Assembly: GCF_051846915.1 (NCBI RefSeq)
Contig: NZ_JBPYCR010000010.1
Location: 29,518-93,517, forward strand
Reading direction: 5' to 3'
Length of the DNA: 64,000 nt
Origin: JBPYCR01 sp051846915
Lineage (GTDB): Bacteria > Bacillota > Bacilli > Bacillales > Amphibacillaceae
The translations under genes and the position numbers were made by a program. The stretch's first letter is position 1; the number at the start of each line of letters is the position of its first letter. The notes under the pieces were generated by a model. The model made no database searches. It had not been told where the DNA came from and saw only the letters and a list, made by a program, of their open reading frames with translations. This document shows, one piece after another, positions 42,019 to 50,739 of this stretch.

Positions 42019-43680
42019 ATGGAACTAATTAACGTTAAAAAAGACCACACCTTCATTAAAGAATTGGAATTAAATCTTAAAAACGAAGGGCCTTTTTCAT
42101 CGTGGCAACTATTTCAACTTGCATACGAAGCAGAGGCCAATTCGATTTCTCCTGATTTTAATGGACTCCGTGCACTTAAACATTTACCACATGTCCAATT
42201 TTTGGACCACCAAATTAAGTCTGCCGAAACCGTCATAGAGGATATGAATGGTCGTGCTATTTTAGCTGATGAGGTAGGGTTAGGAAAAACAATTGAAGCG
42301 GGACTAATTATTAAGGAATATATGATCAGAGGGTTAGTTAAAAATATTCTGTTGCTTGTACCCGCTTCACTAGTTAACCAATGGGTACGAGAATTAAATG
42401 AAAAATTTTACATACCTGCTGTAGCTTATCGTAAAAATTATGCCTGGAATCAACATAATGTATTTGTAACATCTATGGATACGGCGAAACGCTCCCCTCA
42501 TAAAGAGGATATTCAGAAGTTGGATTACGATTTACTTCTCATTGATGAAGCACATAAATTAAAAAACCACAAAACAAAAAATTATCAATTTGTCCAATCG
42601 ATTAATAAAAAATATTGTTTACTTTTAACCGCTACACCGGTCCAAAATCAGCTTATAGAAATATTTAATTTAATCTCTATATTAAAACCCGGACATTTAG
42701 GAAGTTATTCCTCCTTTCAAGAAAAGTTCGGTAAAAATCGGAGCCAAATAAAAAAGGATGCATTTTTAAAAAAATTAGTTCAAAAAGTGATGGTTAGAAA
42801 CACGAGAGAAAATACTACATTAAATAATGTGAAACGGGATATTCAGACCATTTGGATTGACTTTTCTCCGGAAGAATTGGAAGTATATACGGATATAGAG
42901 AGTAATGCTGAATTATTTACTGCCTTTTCAAGAATAATGTACTTGCGTGAATTATGCTCATCGAGAGAAGCTTGCTATTTATCATTGACAAAGCTGGCCA
43001 ACGAAGGAAATGAAGCTACGGTTAGACCAATTATTAACAAAATAGAGCAGCTTCCACATCATCAAAAAGCAAAGAAGCTAATTGAGCTTTTGAAGCAAAT
43101 TGGGGATGAAAAGGTAATTATTTTCACCGAATATCGAGCCTCACAATATTACTTACAATGGTATTTACAGCAACATGGGATAACAGCTGTGCCTTTTAGG
43201 GGCGGTTTTAAACGAGGTAAAAAAGATTGGATGCAACAGCTTTTTAAAAACCACGTACAAGTCATGATTGCAACAGAAGCTGGTGGAGAAGGGATTAACT
43301 TGCAATTTTGTAACCATTTAATCAATTATGATCTCCCGTGGAATCCGATGCGTCTGGAACAGCGAATTGGTCGTATTCATCGTTTCGGTCAATCCAATGA
43401 AGTTGTTCACATTTATAATTTGTCCATCAATGGAACTATTGAGGCGCATATTATGAAATTGCTCTATGAAAAAATAGAACTGTTTGAAAAAGTGATCGGT
43501 CAGCTTGATCAAATATTAGACGAACTTCATATTCATGACTTGGAATCGGAAATTGAAACTATTTTTTCGGAATCAGCTTCTCAGGGAGAAATGAAAATTA
43601 AAATGGATAACTTAACATCGATCATCGAACAAACAAACAATGACATGAACAATAGGGAGAGTGAATATGGAACTTACTGA
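42019..43680 (+). CDS. yqhH: SNF2-family helicase YqhH
   Basis: 553-aa SWI2/SNF2 ATPase. Motif I DEVGLGKTIEAG, motif II DEAH (LLIDEAHKLKNH), motif III LLTATPVQN, motif V ATEAGGEGINLQFC and motif VI QRIGRIHRFGQ are all present. RapA-like in length, but without extra domains. Substrate unknown. AGAGGT upstream of ATG; its 3' end overlaps yqhG by 14 nt, so the two are co-translated. Confidence 0.92.
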   Translation: MELINVKKDHTFIKELELNLKNEGPFSSWQLFQLAYEAEANSISPDFNGLRALKHLPHVQFLDHQIKSAETVIEDMNGRAILADEVGLGKTIEAGLIIKEYMIRGLVKNILLLVPASLVNQWVRELNEKFYIPAVAYRKNYAWNQHNVFVTSMDTAKRSPHKEDIQKLDYDLLLIDEAHKLKNHKTKNYQFVQSINKKYCLLLTATPVQNQLIEIFNLISILKPGHLGSYSSFQEKFGKNRSQIKKDAFLKKLVQKVMVRNTRENTTLNNVKRDIQTIWIDFSPEELEVYTDIESNAELFTAFSRIMYLRELCSSREACYLSLTKLANEGNEATVRPIINKIEQLPHHQKAKKLIELLKQIGDEKVIIFTEYRASQYYLQWYLQQHGITAVPFRGGFKRGKKDWMQQLFKNHVQVMIATEAGGEGINLQFCNHLINYDLPWNPMRLEQRIGRIHRFGQSNEVVHIYNLSINGTIEAHIMKLLYEKIELFEKVIGQLDQILDELHIHDLESEIETIFSESASQGEMKIKMDNLTSIIEQTNNDMNNRESEYGTY

Positions 43681-44455
43681 TCTGCATCGTTTATTAGAAG
43701 ATTATTTCACAGCTCACCGTTGTGAAATTTTAAAAAATCAACACGGAGTATTAACTGTACAATTAACGGAAGAAATGGATAAAACACTGATGAACCGCCC
43801 CTTTTATTGGCATTTTGTTAAAAGCAGCGGAAATCAGGGGGAGCCAATGAAATTAACATTAATTACGAATCCCGTTAAACGCGATGAATACGGTGAATGG
43901 ATCCATTTCGGAAGTCCACGGCTACAACAAATTTTTAACCATTTAAAACAAAAGGAAAAATATATCCACCTATTTCAACAAATTGAAACTGTGGACAACA
44001 CCGCTTTATTCCCGTGGTTATTAATTAATATAAAAATAAGCTATGAAGGAAAACAGATGAAGAACGAATTATTCTCAATTGGATTAAATTTGATAAACGG
44101 GGAAATGAAAACGGATATGATGCACAGCTTACAGCAGCTTTCTTTAATTAAAACGATTCCGGATTATTGTTATACCCTATCTCCACTTATTACGGTTTCA
44201 AGCGGATTTATTAGAATAGAAAAAGTAATTGACCAATATATCGAAAAACAGCCCCACACGTGGGCTGAAGAGGCTATACAAACGATGGAAGAAGAAATCA
44301 AAATGATTAATCGCTTTTTTACGGACGAAGAAGATGAAGCATTTCGTGAAAAAGAAACAAAAGATTTGAAGAAAAGATATGCGCCCCGTATTGTATACGA
44401 AGTCGTAAATGGCGGACTTATTTATTTAGCAGAAGATTTCAATAAAAACATTTAG
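43667..44455 (+). CDS. yqhG: Conserved protein YqhG
   Basis: 262-aa cytosolic protein of the YqhG family, found beside the YqhH helicase in Bacillaceae. It is rich in charged helices near the C-terminus (EEAIQTMEEEIKMINRFFTDEEDEAF). No known domain recognised; function unknown, possibly a partner of YqhH (inference from fixed linkage and overlap). ATG 43667 has GGGAG 7 nt upstream. Confidence 0.85.
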   Translation: MELTDLHRLLEDYFTAHRCEILKNQHGVLTVQLTEEMDKTLMNRPFYWHFVKSSGNQGEPMKLTLITNPVKRDEYGEWIHFGSPRLQQIFNHLKQKEKYIHLFQQIETVDNTALFPWLLINIKISYEGKQMKNELFSIGLNLINGEMKTDMMHSLQQLSLIKTIPDYCYTLSPLITVSSGFIRIEKVIDQYIEKQPHTWAEEAIQTMEEEIKMINRFFTDEEDEAFREKETKDLKKRYAPRIVYEVVNGGLIYLAEDFNKNI

Positions 44456-44463
44456 GCGTAAAG

Positions 44464-44655
44464 CTATTTATTCTTCTTCCATAATGTTTTCAAAGCGAGG
44501 GGAAAAACGCCGAACCAATGGTTAGACAGTTTATTTTGCTGTTTTTGTTGGGTTTCTGCTCTTTTCAATTTCCTTTGTTTCTTTTCATCAGCAGGCATAT
44601 CTACGTAAGAAACAAATTGTTCAGTAACATATCGAACTAAATCGTTGATAGACAT
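44464..44655 (-). CDS. yqzE: YqzE-family small protein
   Basis: 63 aa. SINDLVRYVTEQFVSYVDMP start, a basic middle (KKQRKLKRAETQQKQ) and HWFGVFPLALKTLWKK, matching the YqzE family near comG in Bacillus. Function unknown. AAAGGGTGG upstream of the ATG. Confidence 0.8.
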   Translation of the reverse strand: MSINDLVRYVTEQFVSYVDMPADEKKQRKLKRAETQQKQQNKLSNHWFGVFPLALKTLWKKNK

Positions 44656-44807
44656 AATTATCCACCCTTTCCCTATTTATTATTGCATCCGCTGCTCATT
44701 TTATACATCAGAAATCATTTGTAAAAAACTTTCAAAAAAAAGAAGGAGTTAATAGAAAAGTGTCGAATAATGTATTTGTTGCATCATTGTAAGGAGGTGA
44801 AATTCAT

Positions 44808-45806
44808 ATGAACCCTGCTGCAACATTATCGAACGAACTTCTTCATGCCGCCTTTCAAAAAGAGGCCTCCGATATTCACTTCTATCCTTATCAAAACAAA
44901 ACGGAAATTTACTTCCGCATCCAAGGCAAGAGAATATTTCACCAAGCGCTACCATCCAACCACTACCAAATATTACTCACATATTTTAAATTCACGTCAG
45001 GAATGGATATCGGAGAAACTAGAAGGCCACAAAACGGCACAATTACACAACAAATTCATTCGAACACATTTTCACTTCGGTTGTCCACTTTGCCGATAAA
45101 ACAAATGGAAAGCTTGACAGTCCGCATCCTACCCCAAAAAGAATCCTACACACTGCAAAATCTTTTTCTATTTCCAAATCAATTGAAAAAAGTAAAAAAC
45201 TGGATAACAAATCAAGCCGGAATCATTTTGTTTACCGGACGAACAGGCTCTGGGAAAACGACAACATTATATGCGCTGCTTCAACAAATGTTGCAAGAAA
45301 ATTCGTATCAAACCATTACACTTGAGGATCCTGTCGAGAAAAAAATTGATAATCTGCTTCAAGTTCAAGTAAATGAAAAAGCGGGAATAACGTATCAGAC
45401 AGGGCTTAAAGCGGCACTAAGACACGATCCGGACATCATTATGGTTGGAGAAATACGTGACCATTACACCGCTCAATTTGCCTTCGAAGCTGCTTTAACC
45501 GGACACCTTGTCTTTAGCACCTTGCATGCAAAAGATGCGGTTGGAACTATTTATCGGCTGGTTGATTTAGGGATTAATAAAGTCGATTTAAAACAATCAC
45601 TTATTGCGATTGCAGCTTTGGATTTAATCCCTATCTATCTTCATGGAAATCAATATCGTCGTGCAGCAATTATGGAGCAATTGGAAGGCGAGCTGTTAGA
45701 GAACATTATAAATGGCGATTGCCATCAAATGGAACGTTCACAAACATTTGATCACTTAAGAAAGAAGGCCTATGCATATGGTTACACTGCGAAAGATATT
45801 TTTTAA
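44808..45806 (+). CDS. comGA: Competence ATPase ComGA
   Basis: 332-aa PilB/GspE-type traffic ATPase that powers assembly of the transformation pseudopilus. Walker A GRTGSGKTTTLYALL (about residue 144), Asp box LEDPVEK, Walker B MVGEIRDHYTAQFAFEAALTGHLVFSTLHAKD with the His box. GGAGGTG upstream. First of seven overlapping or close comG genes. No clear ComK box pair was identified in the 150-nt upstream gap. Confidence 0.95.
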   Translation: MNPAATLSNELLHAAFQKEASDIHFYPYQNKTEIYFRIQGKRIFHQALPSNHYQILLTYFKFTSGMDIGETRRPQNGTITQQIHSNTFSLRLSTLPIKQMESLTVRILPQKESYTLQNLFLFPNQLKKVKNWITNQAGIILFTGRTGSGKTTTLYALLQQMLQENSYQTITLEDPVEKKIDNLLQVQVNEKAGITYQTGLKAALRHDPDIIMVGEIRDHYTAQFAFEAALTGHLVFSTLHAKDAVGTIYRLVDLGINKVDLKQSLIAIAALDLIPIYLHGNQYRRAAIMEQLEGELLENIINGDCHQMERSQTFDHLRKKAYAYGYTAKDIF

Positions 45807-46833
45807 ATGGCGTAATCGACGTAAATTGGATAACAATGTGCAACTGCAAATTTTAAGACGTTTAGCCCGGCTGCTAAAAAATGGTTACACACTCATTGAA
45901 GCACTTGAGACGATGACATGGGAAAATCAGTTAGTTGCTCCAATAAAAATTATAATTCGTTCTTTGAAAGAAGGGTCCACGATCGATGAAGCATTTGAAA
46001 CAGCAAAATTTCATCCAGTGATCATTTCCCATTTATATTTTGTCCGTTTGAACGGTGATCTACAAAAAAGTATAGATAATTGTATCGAAATATTTGCAAC
46101 ACGAATGCAGCAGATGAAAAAGTTCAGGCAAATTATGCATTATCCTCTCTTTCTTCTTATAATCTTCTGTATTCTACTCCTATTTATTAAAAATTCTATT
46201 CTTCCTTCTTTTATTGATCTCGTTCAATCAAGCAGTGATGCCTCTCGATCCGTTATTTTATCGATTCAATTAATTAATTTATTAGGAACAACGATGATTA
46301 TCCTCACCATCCTGACAGTCATCACCTCCGTTATTTGGTACTTTGCAAAAAACAAATTATTAATAGAAAATCAAATTAAAATATATAACATGATCCCCAT
46401 ATACCGCACAATGATTCGCCTTCAGACTTCCTATCATTTTGCCACCCATATGAGCATACTTTTTCGGACCGGATTAACAATTAAAGAAGTATTGAACCAA
46501 ATGAAATTACAAAAAAAACTGCCCATTGTTGCTCATTACTCGTTTTTAATAAAAAACTATCTGTCGAAAGGTTTTCATGTTTCCGATTTTCTTACTCAAC
46601 TTTCCATGCTTGACCATCAACTTGCGACAATACTCCAAAATAATTCAAATATAGAAACGCTTCAAAGAGATTTGGACACTTACTCTGAACTGCTGCTTGA
46701 ACAACTAAAAGAAAAAATGATAAAAATAATAACGCTCATTCAGCCACTGTTTTTCATTGTTATTGCGGTATTCATTGTTTTTATTTACGCCATTTTAATG
46801 TGGCCGATGTTTCAGCTAATAAATACCATATAA
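45778..46833 (+). CDS. comGB: Competence membrane platform protein ComGB
   Basis: 351-aa GspF/PilC-type inner-membrane protein with two T2SS-F repeats and three helices (about 115-135, 165-190 and 325-350). It begins inside comGA. ATG 45778 is preferred over 45772 because AAGAAGG is 9 nt before it instead of 3. Confidence 0.92.
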   Translation: MVTLRKIFFKWRNRRKLDNNVQLQILRRLARLLKNGYTLIEALETMTWENQLVAPIKIIIRSLKEGSTIDEAFETAKFHPVIISHLYFVRLNGDLQKSIDNCIEIFATRMQQMKKFRQIMHYPLFLLIIFCILLLFIKNSILPSFIDLVQSSSDASRSVILSIQLINLLGTTMIILTILTVITSVIWYFAKNKLLIENQIKIYNMIPIYRTMIRLQTSYHFATHMSILFRTGLTIKEVLNQMKLQKKLPIVAHYSFLIKNYLSKGFHVSDFLTQLSMLDHQLATILQNNSNIETLQRDLDTYSELLLEQLKEKMIKIITLIQPLFFIVIAVFIVFIYAILMWPMFQLINTI

Positions 46834-46847
46834 AGGAGACGAAATTT

Positions 46848-47159
46848 ATGTATAAAAACAACCGTGGTTTTACTTTAATCGAAATGTTGATTGTACTTAT
46901 GGTAATAACCGTTTTAATCGTGCTAATTATCCCTAATTTAAGCGGAAGGACTGAAGAAGTTCATAACAAAGGATGTAGTGCGCTGGCCGCGACAGTACAA
47001 GCACAAGTCGACGCATATTATCTAGATGAAGGAAGTTATCCTACAAATTTAGATACATTGGTTGGGAAGTATATATCCGATGAACAAAAAACATGTCAAA
47101 ACGAAAAAGCGTTAAATTATGAAAAGAGCTCTGGTAAAGTTAGTATTCCCGATGAGTAA
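46848..47159 (+). CDS. comGC: Major competence pseudopilin ComGC
   Basis: 103-aa prepilin with the ComC peptidase site and helix NNRGFTLIEMLIVLMVITVL (cleavage after G, Glu at +5). Two cysteines (GCSALAA and KTCQNE) can form the known intramolecular disulfide. AAAGGAG 9 nt before the ATG. Confidence 0.95.
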   Translation: MYKNNRGFTLIEMLIVLMVITVLIVLIIPNLSGRTEEVHNKGCSALAATVQAQVDAYYLDEGSYPTNLDTLVGKYISDEQKTCQNEKALNYEKSSGKVSIPDE

Positions 47160-47580
47160 ATTAAATGGCTTCACCTTGATTGAGTTACTATTTGTTTTAG
47201 TAATCTTATCTATCATTGTTACCATTACTGTCCCACCTATTTTTTCAACGCTGAAAAAGCAGGAAGCAGAACAACTTATGACCGTTTTCCGCTCCGATGT
47301 GCAGTTTATGCAAAATAAATCAATTGGGTCCAAAGACGACATTCGAATGATTTTTAAAAGTGATCATTATGTTGTAACCGACTATATGACAAATAATGTA
47401 CTTGTAAAAAGAAGCTTACCTGATCATATCAGCATTGATCCACGAACGTTAGATTATGTATCGTTTAATGATAAAGGCTCCATTCGTTATCCAGGAGTAG
47501 TTTATATTGAAACAGCGCATATTGATTACCGCTTAGTTTTCCCTTTAGGTAAAGGAAGGTTTTATATTGATGAAAAGTAG
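47152..47580 (+). CDS. comGD: Minor competence pseudopilin ComGD
   Basis: 142 aa; type IV prepilin motif LNGFTLIELLFVLVILS. Start ATGAGTAA overlaps the comGC stop, giving translational coupling; the longer open frame begins inside comGC without need. Confidence 0.92.
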   Translation: MSKLNGFTLIELLFVLVILSIIVTITVPPIFSTLKKQEAEQLMTVFRSDVQFMQNKSIGSKDDIRMIFKSDHYVVTDYMTNNVLVKRSLPDHISIDPRTLDYVSFNDKGSIRYPGVVYIETAHIDYRLVFPLGKGRFYIDEK

Positions 47581-47914
47581 TAAAGGTTTTACATTAACTG
47601 AAACACTAGTGGCAACTTCGATCATCTTTATCATGATCGGAACTATCCTACCAATCGCTACACTTCTTCATTCAGAACAGGATATATTAGCAGACAGGCG
47701 TTCAATAGCCTCACATCTGCATGATGAACTTCAATCAGTGATTCACGACAAGCACTCTCCCCTTCCGGATATGTATACAGAGAAAATAAATAATAAAAAC
47801 ATCCGATTTCAATTTAAGCAAAATGAAGAAAATTTTATTAAAGGATGTGCTACATGGCAAAATGGTAAACAAATCGAGGAAGAAATATGTCTTTATGGGT
47901 ATGATGACAACTGA
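47570..47914 (+). CDS. comGE: Minor competence pseudopilin ComGE
   Basis: 114 aa; prepilin motif SKGFTLTETLVATSIIF. Starts 11 nt before the comGD stop; GGAAGG 10 nt upstream. Confidence 0.9.
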   Translation: MKSSKGFTLTETLVATSIIFIMIGTILPIATLLHSEQDILADRRSIASHLHDELQSVIHDKHSPLPDMYTEKINNKNIRFQFKQNEENFIKGCATWQNGKQIEEEICLYGYDDN

Positions 47915-48311
47915 GCGTGGTTTTACGCTCGTTCATTACCTTTTGCTTCTAACAATGATCGCTGTTTCATTGCCGCTAATGAGTTATTTAATAAAATCGG
48001 TCCACTATCCGATCCCTAAAGAAGAAATGGCCATGCAGACTTTTGTTAATTTTGTTCGGGACGACATCATTCGAGCATCAACTTATCATATACAAGACGA
48101 TGAGCTTACTCTTGAACTGCATAATGGTAAAGAAGCAACAATATCGCAATATAAAAATACCATTCGACGACGTGTGGACCTAGAGGGGCATGAAATTTAT
48201 TTAATGAATGTGGAAAATTTGTCATTCTCTCCTGTTCCCAAAGGTTTTCGTATACGAGTGACTTCCATTCAAGGAGAAACATATGAAAAATCAATCACCT
48301 TTTACAAATAG
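47895..48311 (+). CDS. comGF: Minor competence pseudopilin ComGF
   Basis: 138 aa; ERGFTLVHYLLLLTMIAV prepilin-like helix and the ComGF-family VENLSFSPVPKGFRIRVTS end. It lacks the usual Glu5 in the helix. ATG 47895 is the likely start, overlapping comGE; the frame is open upstream. Confidence 0.88.
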   Translation: MGMMTTERGFTLVHYLLLLTMIAVSLPLMSYLIKSVHYPIPKEEMAMQTFVNFVRDDIIRASTYHIQDDELTLELHNGKEATISQYKNTIRRRVDLEGHEIYLMNVENLSFSPVPKGFRIRVTSIQGETYEKSITFYK

Positions 48312-48684
48312 AGAGTCCGGATTTTATTTACCTTATGTGCTCTTCATTATTACGATAATTTTTATTGTTATCACAGCGAGCATACAAGTTTATAGCAATG
48401 ATATACAAATGACCCGTAAACATCTGGAGCAATTAAAAATAGAAACATTATTTCAAATAAGCAGGACCAAATTAAAAGAAGATATCAAAAACAATAGCCC
48501 ATCCATACGTAATAAAGACCATGTCATTTATGTGCTTCCTGAAGGTACGGTTACAATAAATTTCATGCCACTAGAAGTAAATACATTTCAACTCCATTTC
48601 ACGATACTGACGGATGAAAACACAACGTACACCCTGACAAACAAACTTAAAATTAACGATGAAAACAAGTTAAATTCCACTTAG
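48283..48684 (+). CDS. comGG: Competence protein ComGG
   Basis: 133 aa; N-terminal ESGFYLPYVLFIITIIFIVI helix, as in other ComGG proteins that have a degenerate prepilin motif. AAGGAG upstream, overlaps comGF by 29 nt. Last gene of the comG operon; no terminator recognised in the following 217 nt. Confidence 0.88.
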   Translation: MKNQSPFTNRESGFYLPYVLFIITIIFIVITASIQVYSNDIQMTRKHLEQLKIETLFQISRTKLKEDIKNNSPSIRNKDHVIYVLPEGTVTINFMPLEVNTFQLHFTILTDENTTYTLTNKLKINDENKLNST

Positions 48685-48901
48685 TTGGTAGTAAGTTAAA
48701 CATACCGCAAAAATGCTACTATGATACAGATAAAAAATGTATTAATTCTAAGACTTTGAATCAAAATAAGAGTAAATTAGTAATAAAATATAAGAAAACA
48801 GGTGAGAATAAAGAATGTTTGAATAAGATACATTTACATTATGCGTATCCTGGTCTATAATAATAATGTAAAAAGGTTTCCGAAAAGGAGGGGAAAAAAG
48901 C

Positions 48902-49141
48902 ATGGATCGAATGTTTCGTGTGCTTGCCTTTTGGACAGGAATATTTACAATTATGTTTTATGTAGGAGATATGCAAAAAACAGCTTTAATATTCTTAGTA
49001 CAAACGGCTTTTTTCCTAACACTCAGCTATTTAAAACTATCAGAACGAATGTATATGTATTTGTTCGGAGCTTACCTGACTGTGTTCATTGTCGGGTTCA
49101 CTTGGTACTCGGAATTCATTCTTGTACCAGGGTTTGGTTAA
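48902..49141 (+). CDS. yqgY: DUF2626 membrane protein YqgY
   Basis: 79 aa with three short hydrophobic helices; MDRMFRVLAFWTGIFTIMFYV and LFGAYLTVFIVGFTWYSEF match the DUF2626 family of Bacillaceae (unknown function). AAAGGAGGGG upstream. Confidence 0.87.
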   Translation: MDRMFRVLAFWTGIFTIMFYVGDMQKTALIFLVQTAFFLTLSYLKLSERMYMYLFGAYLTVFIVGFTWYSEFILVPGFG

Positions 49142-49146
49142 AAAAT

Positions 49147-49197
49147 AAAAAACTGCTGTCTACATCGATTGTAAACAGCGGTTTTTTGTTTTTTTTG
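49147..49197 (+). terminator. Terminator of yqgY
   Basis: AAAACTGCTGTCTACA / TGTAAACAGCGGTTTT stem, 5-nt loop, and a long T-run. Confidence 0.9.
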
Positions 49198-49200
49198 AAG

Positions 49201-49381
49201 GATAAGAATGTATATAATTTTGTGCATAGCTGTCTAGCTTAAGCGCCCAAAAACTAGGCGACTTCCTGCAGCGCTTTGCGATAAGTCATCATCGATTCGC
49301 GGTGCTCATCGTGATTCCTTTATCTCTGTTGCTTCAGTCCAGTCGCTACGTTTCTAGGCAGGGCGCTAGCGCTTTTCTTTA
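49201..49381 (+). repeat. Dispersed intergenic element, copy C (about 180 bp)
   Basis: GATAAGAATGTATATAATTT, TGTGCATAGCTGTCTAGCTT and the end GGGCGCTAGCGCTTTTCTTT. The first 40 nt are nearly identical to copy A and the core to copy B. AAGCGCCC near the start can pair with GGGCGCT at the end. It sits directly after the yqgY terminator. Confidence 0.85.
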
Positions 49382-49403
49382 AATCATTTTTCCTGTACGT
49401 GCA

Positions 49404-49662
49404 TGCTCAAAAAGTATCGAATTAGCAGCAAGAAGGTAGAGGCGGCGTAGTTTTGAACCGCGGGGCATGTACAGGGCGTACTGACTTCTACGTTGCACAC
49501 ACGATGTGGGCGGTTTAATTAGAAGTTCTTAGGTATAAATGCTAAAGTAATGTTACCTTGAATCCGCATCGCATGCAGGAAATGTGTCTTTTTTTTCCAA
49601 CGAGCGGAGAAAACAAGCCAACGAAGAGAATCGTCGCTAATAATATGATGACTTTTTGAACA
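49404..49662. mobile_element. MITE-like element (about 259 bp)
   Basis: Bounded by inverted TGCTCAAAAAGT (49404-49415) and ACTTTTTGAACA (49651-49662), 11 of 12 matching, with further ATTAGC similarity inside. GC-rich interior, no credible gene. It ends 4 bp after the yqgX stop codon. A non-autonomous transposon or palindromic repeat is the best guess. Confidence 0.5.
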
Positions 49663-49666
49663 ACCT

Positions 49667-50296
49667 TTATAAACGGATATATGGATTGTTGCGCTTCTCT
49701 TCACCAATAGTCGTTCGATTCCCATGTCCGGGATATACGATAAACGTATCGGGTAACGTAAACAAATGGTTTTTAATGCTTTCCATTAATTGACTAAAAC
49801 TGCCTTCTGGTAAATCTGTGCGCCCTACACCATGATTAAATAATGCATCCCCACTAATAATAAATCCTTCTTTCTGAAAGGTAAATCCGACACTTCCCGG
49901 TGAATGCCCTGGTATATGGACAACATCAAATTCGAATGAGCCGACTTCCCATGTACCTGCTTTTAATAAGTGGTTCGGTGCCTGTGTTTTGATTGCGCCC
50001 AACTCCCCACCATAAATCTCAGACCGATTTAGTTTAGGGTTTTCCAACCAGTCTTTTTCCTGCACGTGAAGGTAAACATCAATGTTGTAGAAATTTCGTA
50101 ACTTATCCACGCCTCCGATATGATCGAAATGAGCATGTGTTAATAATATAGCTGTCGGCTTGACATTGTTGTTATCCAGAAATTGAATAATTGTATCTGG
50201 ACTTCCACCAGGATCGACAATTAAAGCGTCTGATTCTTTATATACAATATAGCAATTCGTTCCTAGTGGTCCTAAAGAAAATGATTTAATATTCAT
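49667..50296 (-). CDS. yqgX: MBL-fold hydrolase YqgX (glyoxalase II-like)
   Basis: 209-aa metallo-beta-lactamase-fold protein: metal motif THAHFDHIGG, GHSPGSVGF, and the late ligands SGDALF and YPGHG. Related to hydroxyacylglutathione/bacillithiol-conjugate hydrolases; substrate unknown. ATG 50296 follows GGAGG by 5 nt. Confidence 0.88.
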   Translation of the reverse strand: MNIKSFSLGPLGTNCYIVYKESDALIVDPGGSPDTIIQFLDNNNVKPTAILLTHAHFDHIGGVDKLRNFYNIDVYLHVQEKDWLENPKLNRSEIYGGELGAIKTQAPNHLLKAGTWEVGSFEFDVVHIPGHSPGSVGFTFQKEGFIISGDALFNHGVGRTDLPEGSFSQLMESIKNHLFTLPDTFIVYPGHGNRTTIGEEKRNNPYIRL

Positions 50297-50454
50297 AAAG
50301 CCCTCCATTAAATTAGCCTTTATAGATTGTTCATATTTTACTGCTTATATTTCTCGACATTTGGGGAAAAATACTATAAAATAAAGAATAAATGCATTAG
50401 ATACATAATAATATAAATGATACTGTAATATCAAATAAGGAGGATATAATAAAT

Positions 50455-50634
50455 ATGGTACTGGCAATTATACTATTAGTCGTAACACTATTAGCTGCAG
50501 TTTCTGTAATGCGTCAATTAAAGTTAAAAAACATATTCGCCCTTGGTTTCTCTGCGGTTGCAGTGTTAAGCTTTGGCTTTTTCTCGGTTATGACGATTTT
50601 GTGTGAATTAACTACTGCATCAATTTGTCAATAA
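50455..50634 (+). CDS. yqgW: DUF2759 small membrane protein YqgW
   Basis: 59-aa protein MVLAIILLVVTLLAAVSVMR continuing with QLKLKNIFALGFSAVAVLSF, two membrane helices; fits DUF2759 (YqgW) in size and in position between yqgX and the LTA synthase. AAGGAGGA 10 nt before the ATG and a terminator right after. Function unknown. Confidence 0.82.
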   Translation: MVLAIILLVVTLLAAVSVMRQLKLKNIFALGFSAVAVLSFGFFSVMTILCELTTASICQ

Positions 50635-50645
50635 GCACGTATAAT

Positions 50646-50690
50646 AAAGCTGTTCCTCGATATGTTGTGAATCGTGGAACAGCTTTTAAT
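50646..50690. terminator. Terminator after yqgW (probably bidirectional)
   Basis: AAAGCTGTTCC / GGAACAGCTTT stem with inner partial pairing, T-rich on the plus side; the convergent LTA synthase gene ends 50 bp away. Confidence 0.8.
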
Positions 50691-50739
50691 ATTATATTCA
50701 ACTTTTTTCTATAGCAACTACAGCATTATGCTTTCATAA

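Noticed and set aside
44656..44807. ComK box pair (AAAA-N5-TTTT) before comGA
   Set aside because: Only poor matches were found; not strong enough to list as a feature.
49519..49725. Minus-strand open frame of 68 codons overlapping yqgX and the MITE-like element
   Set aside because: It overlaps a well-supported gene in another frame and has no ribosome site.
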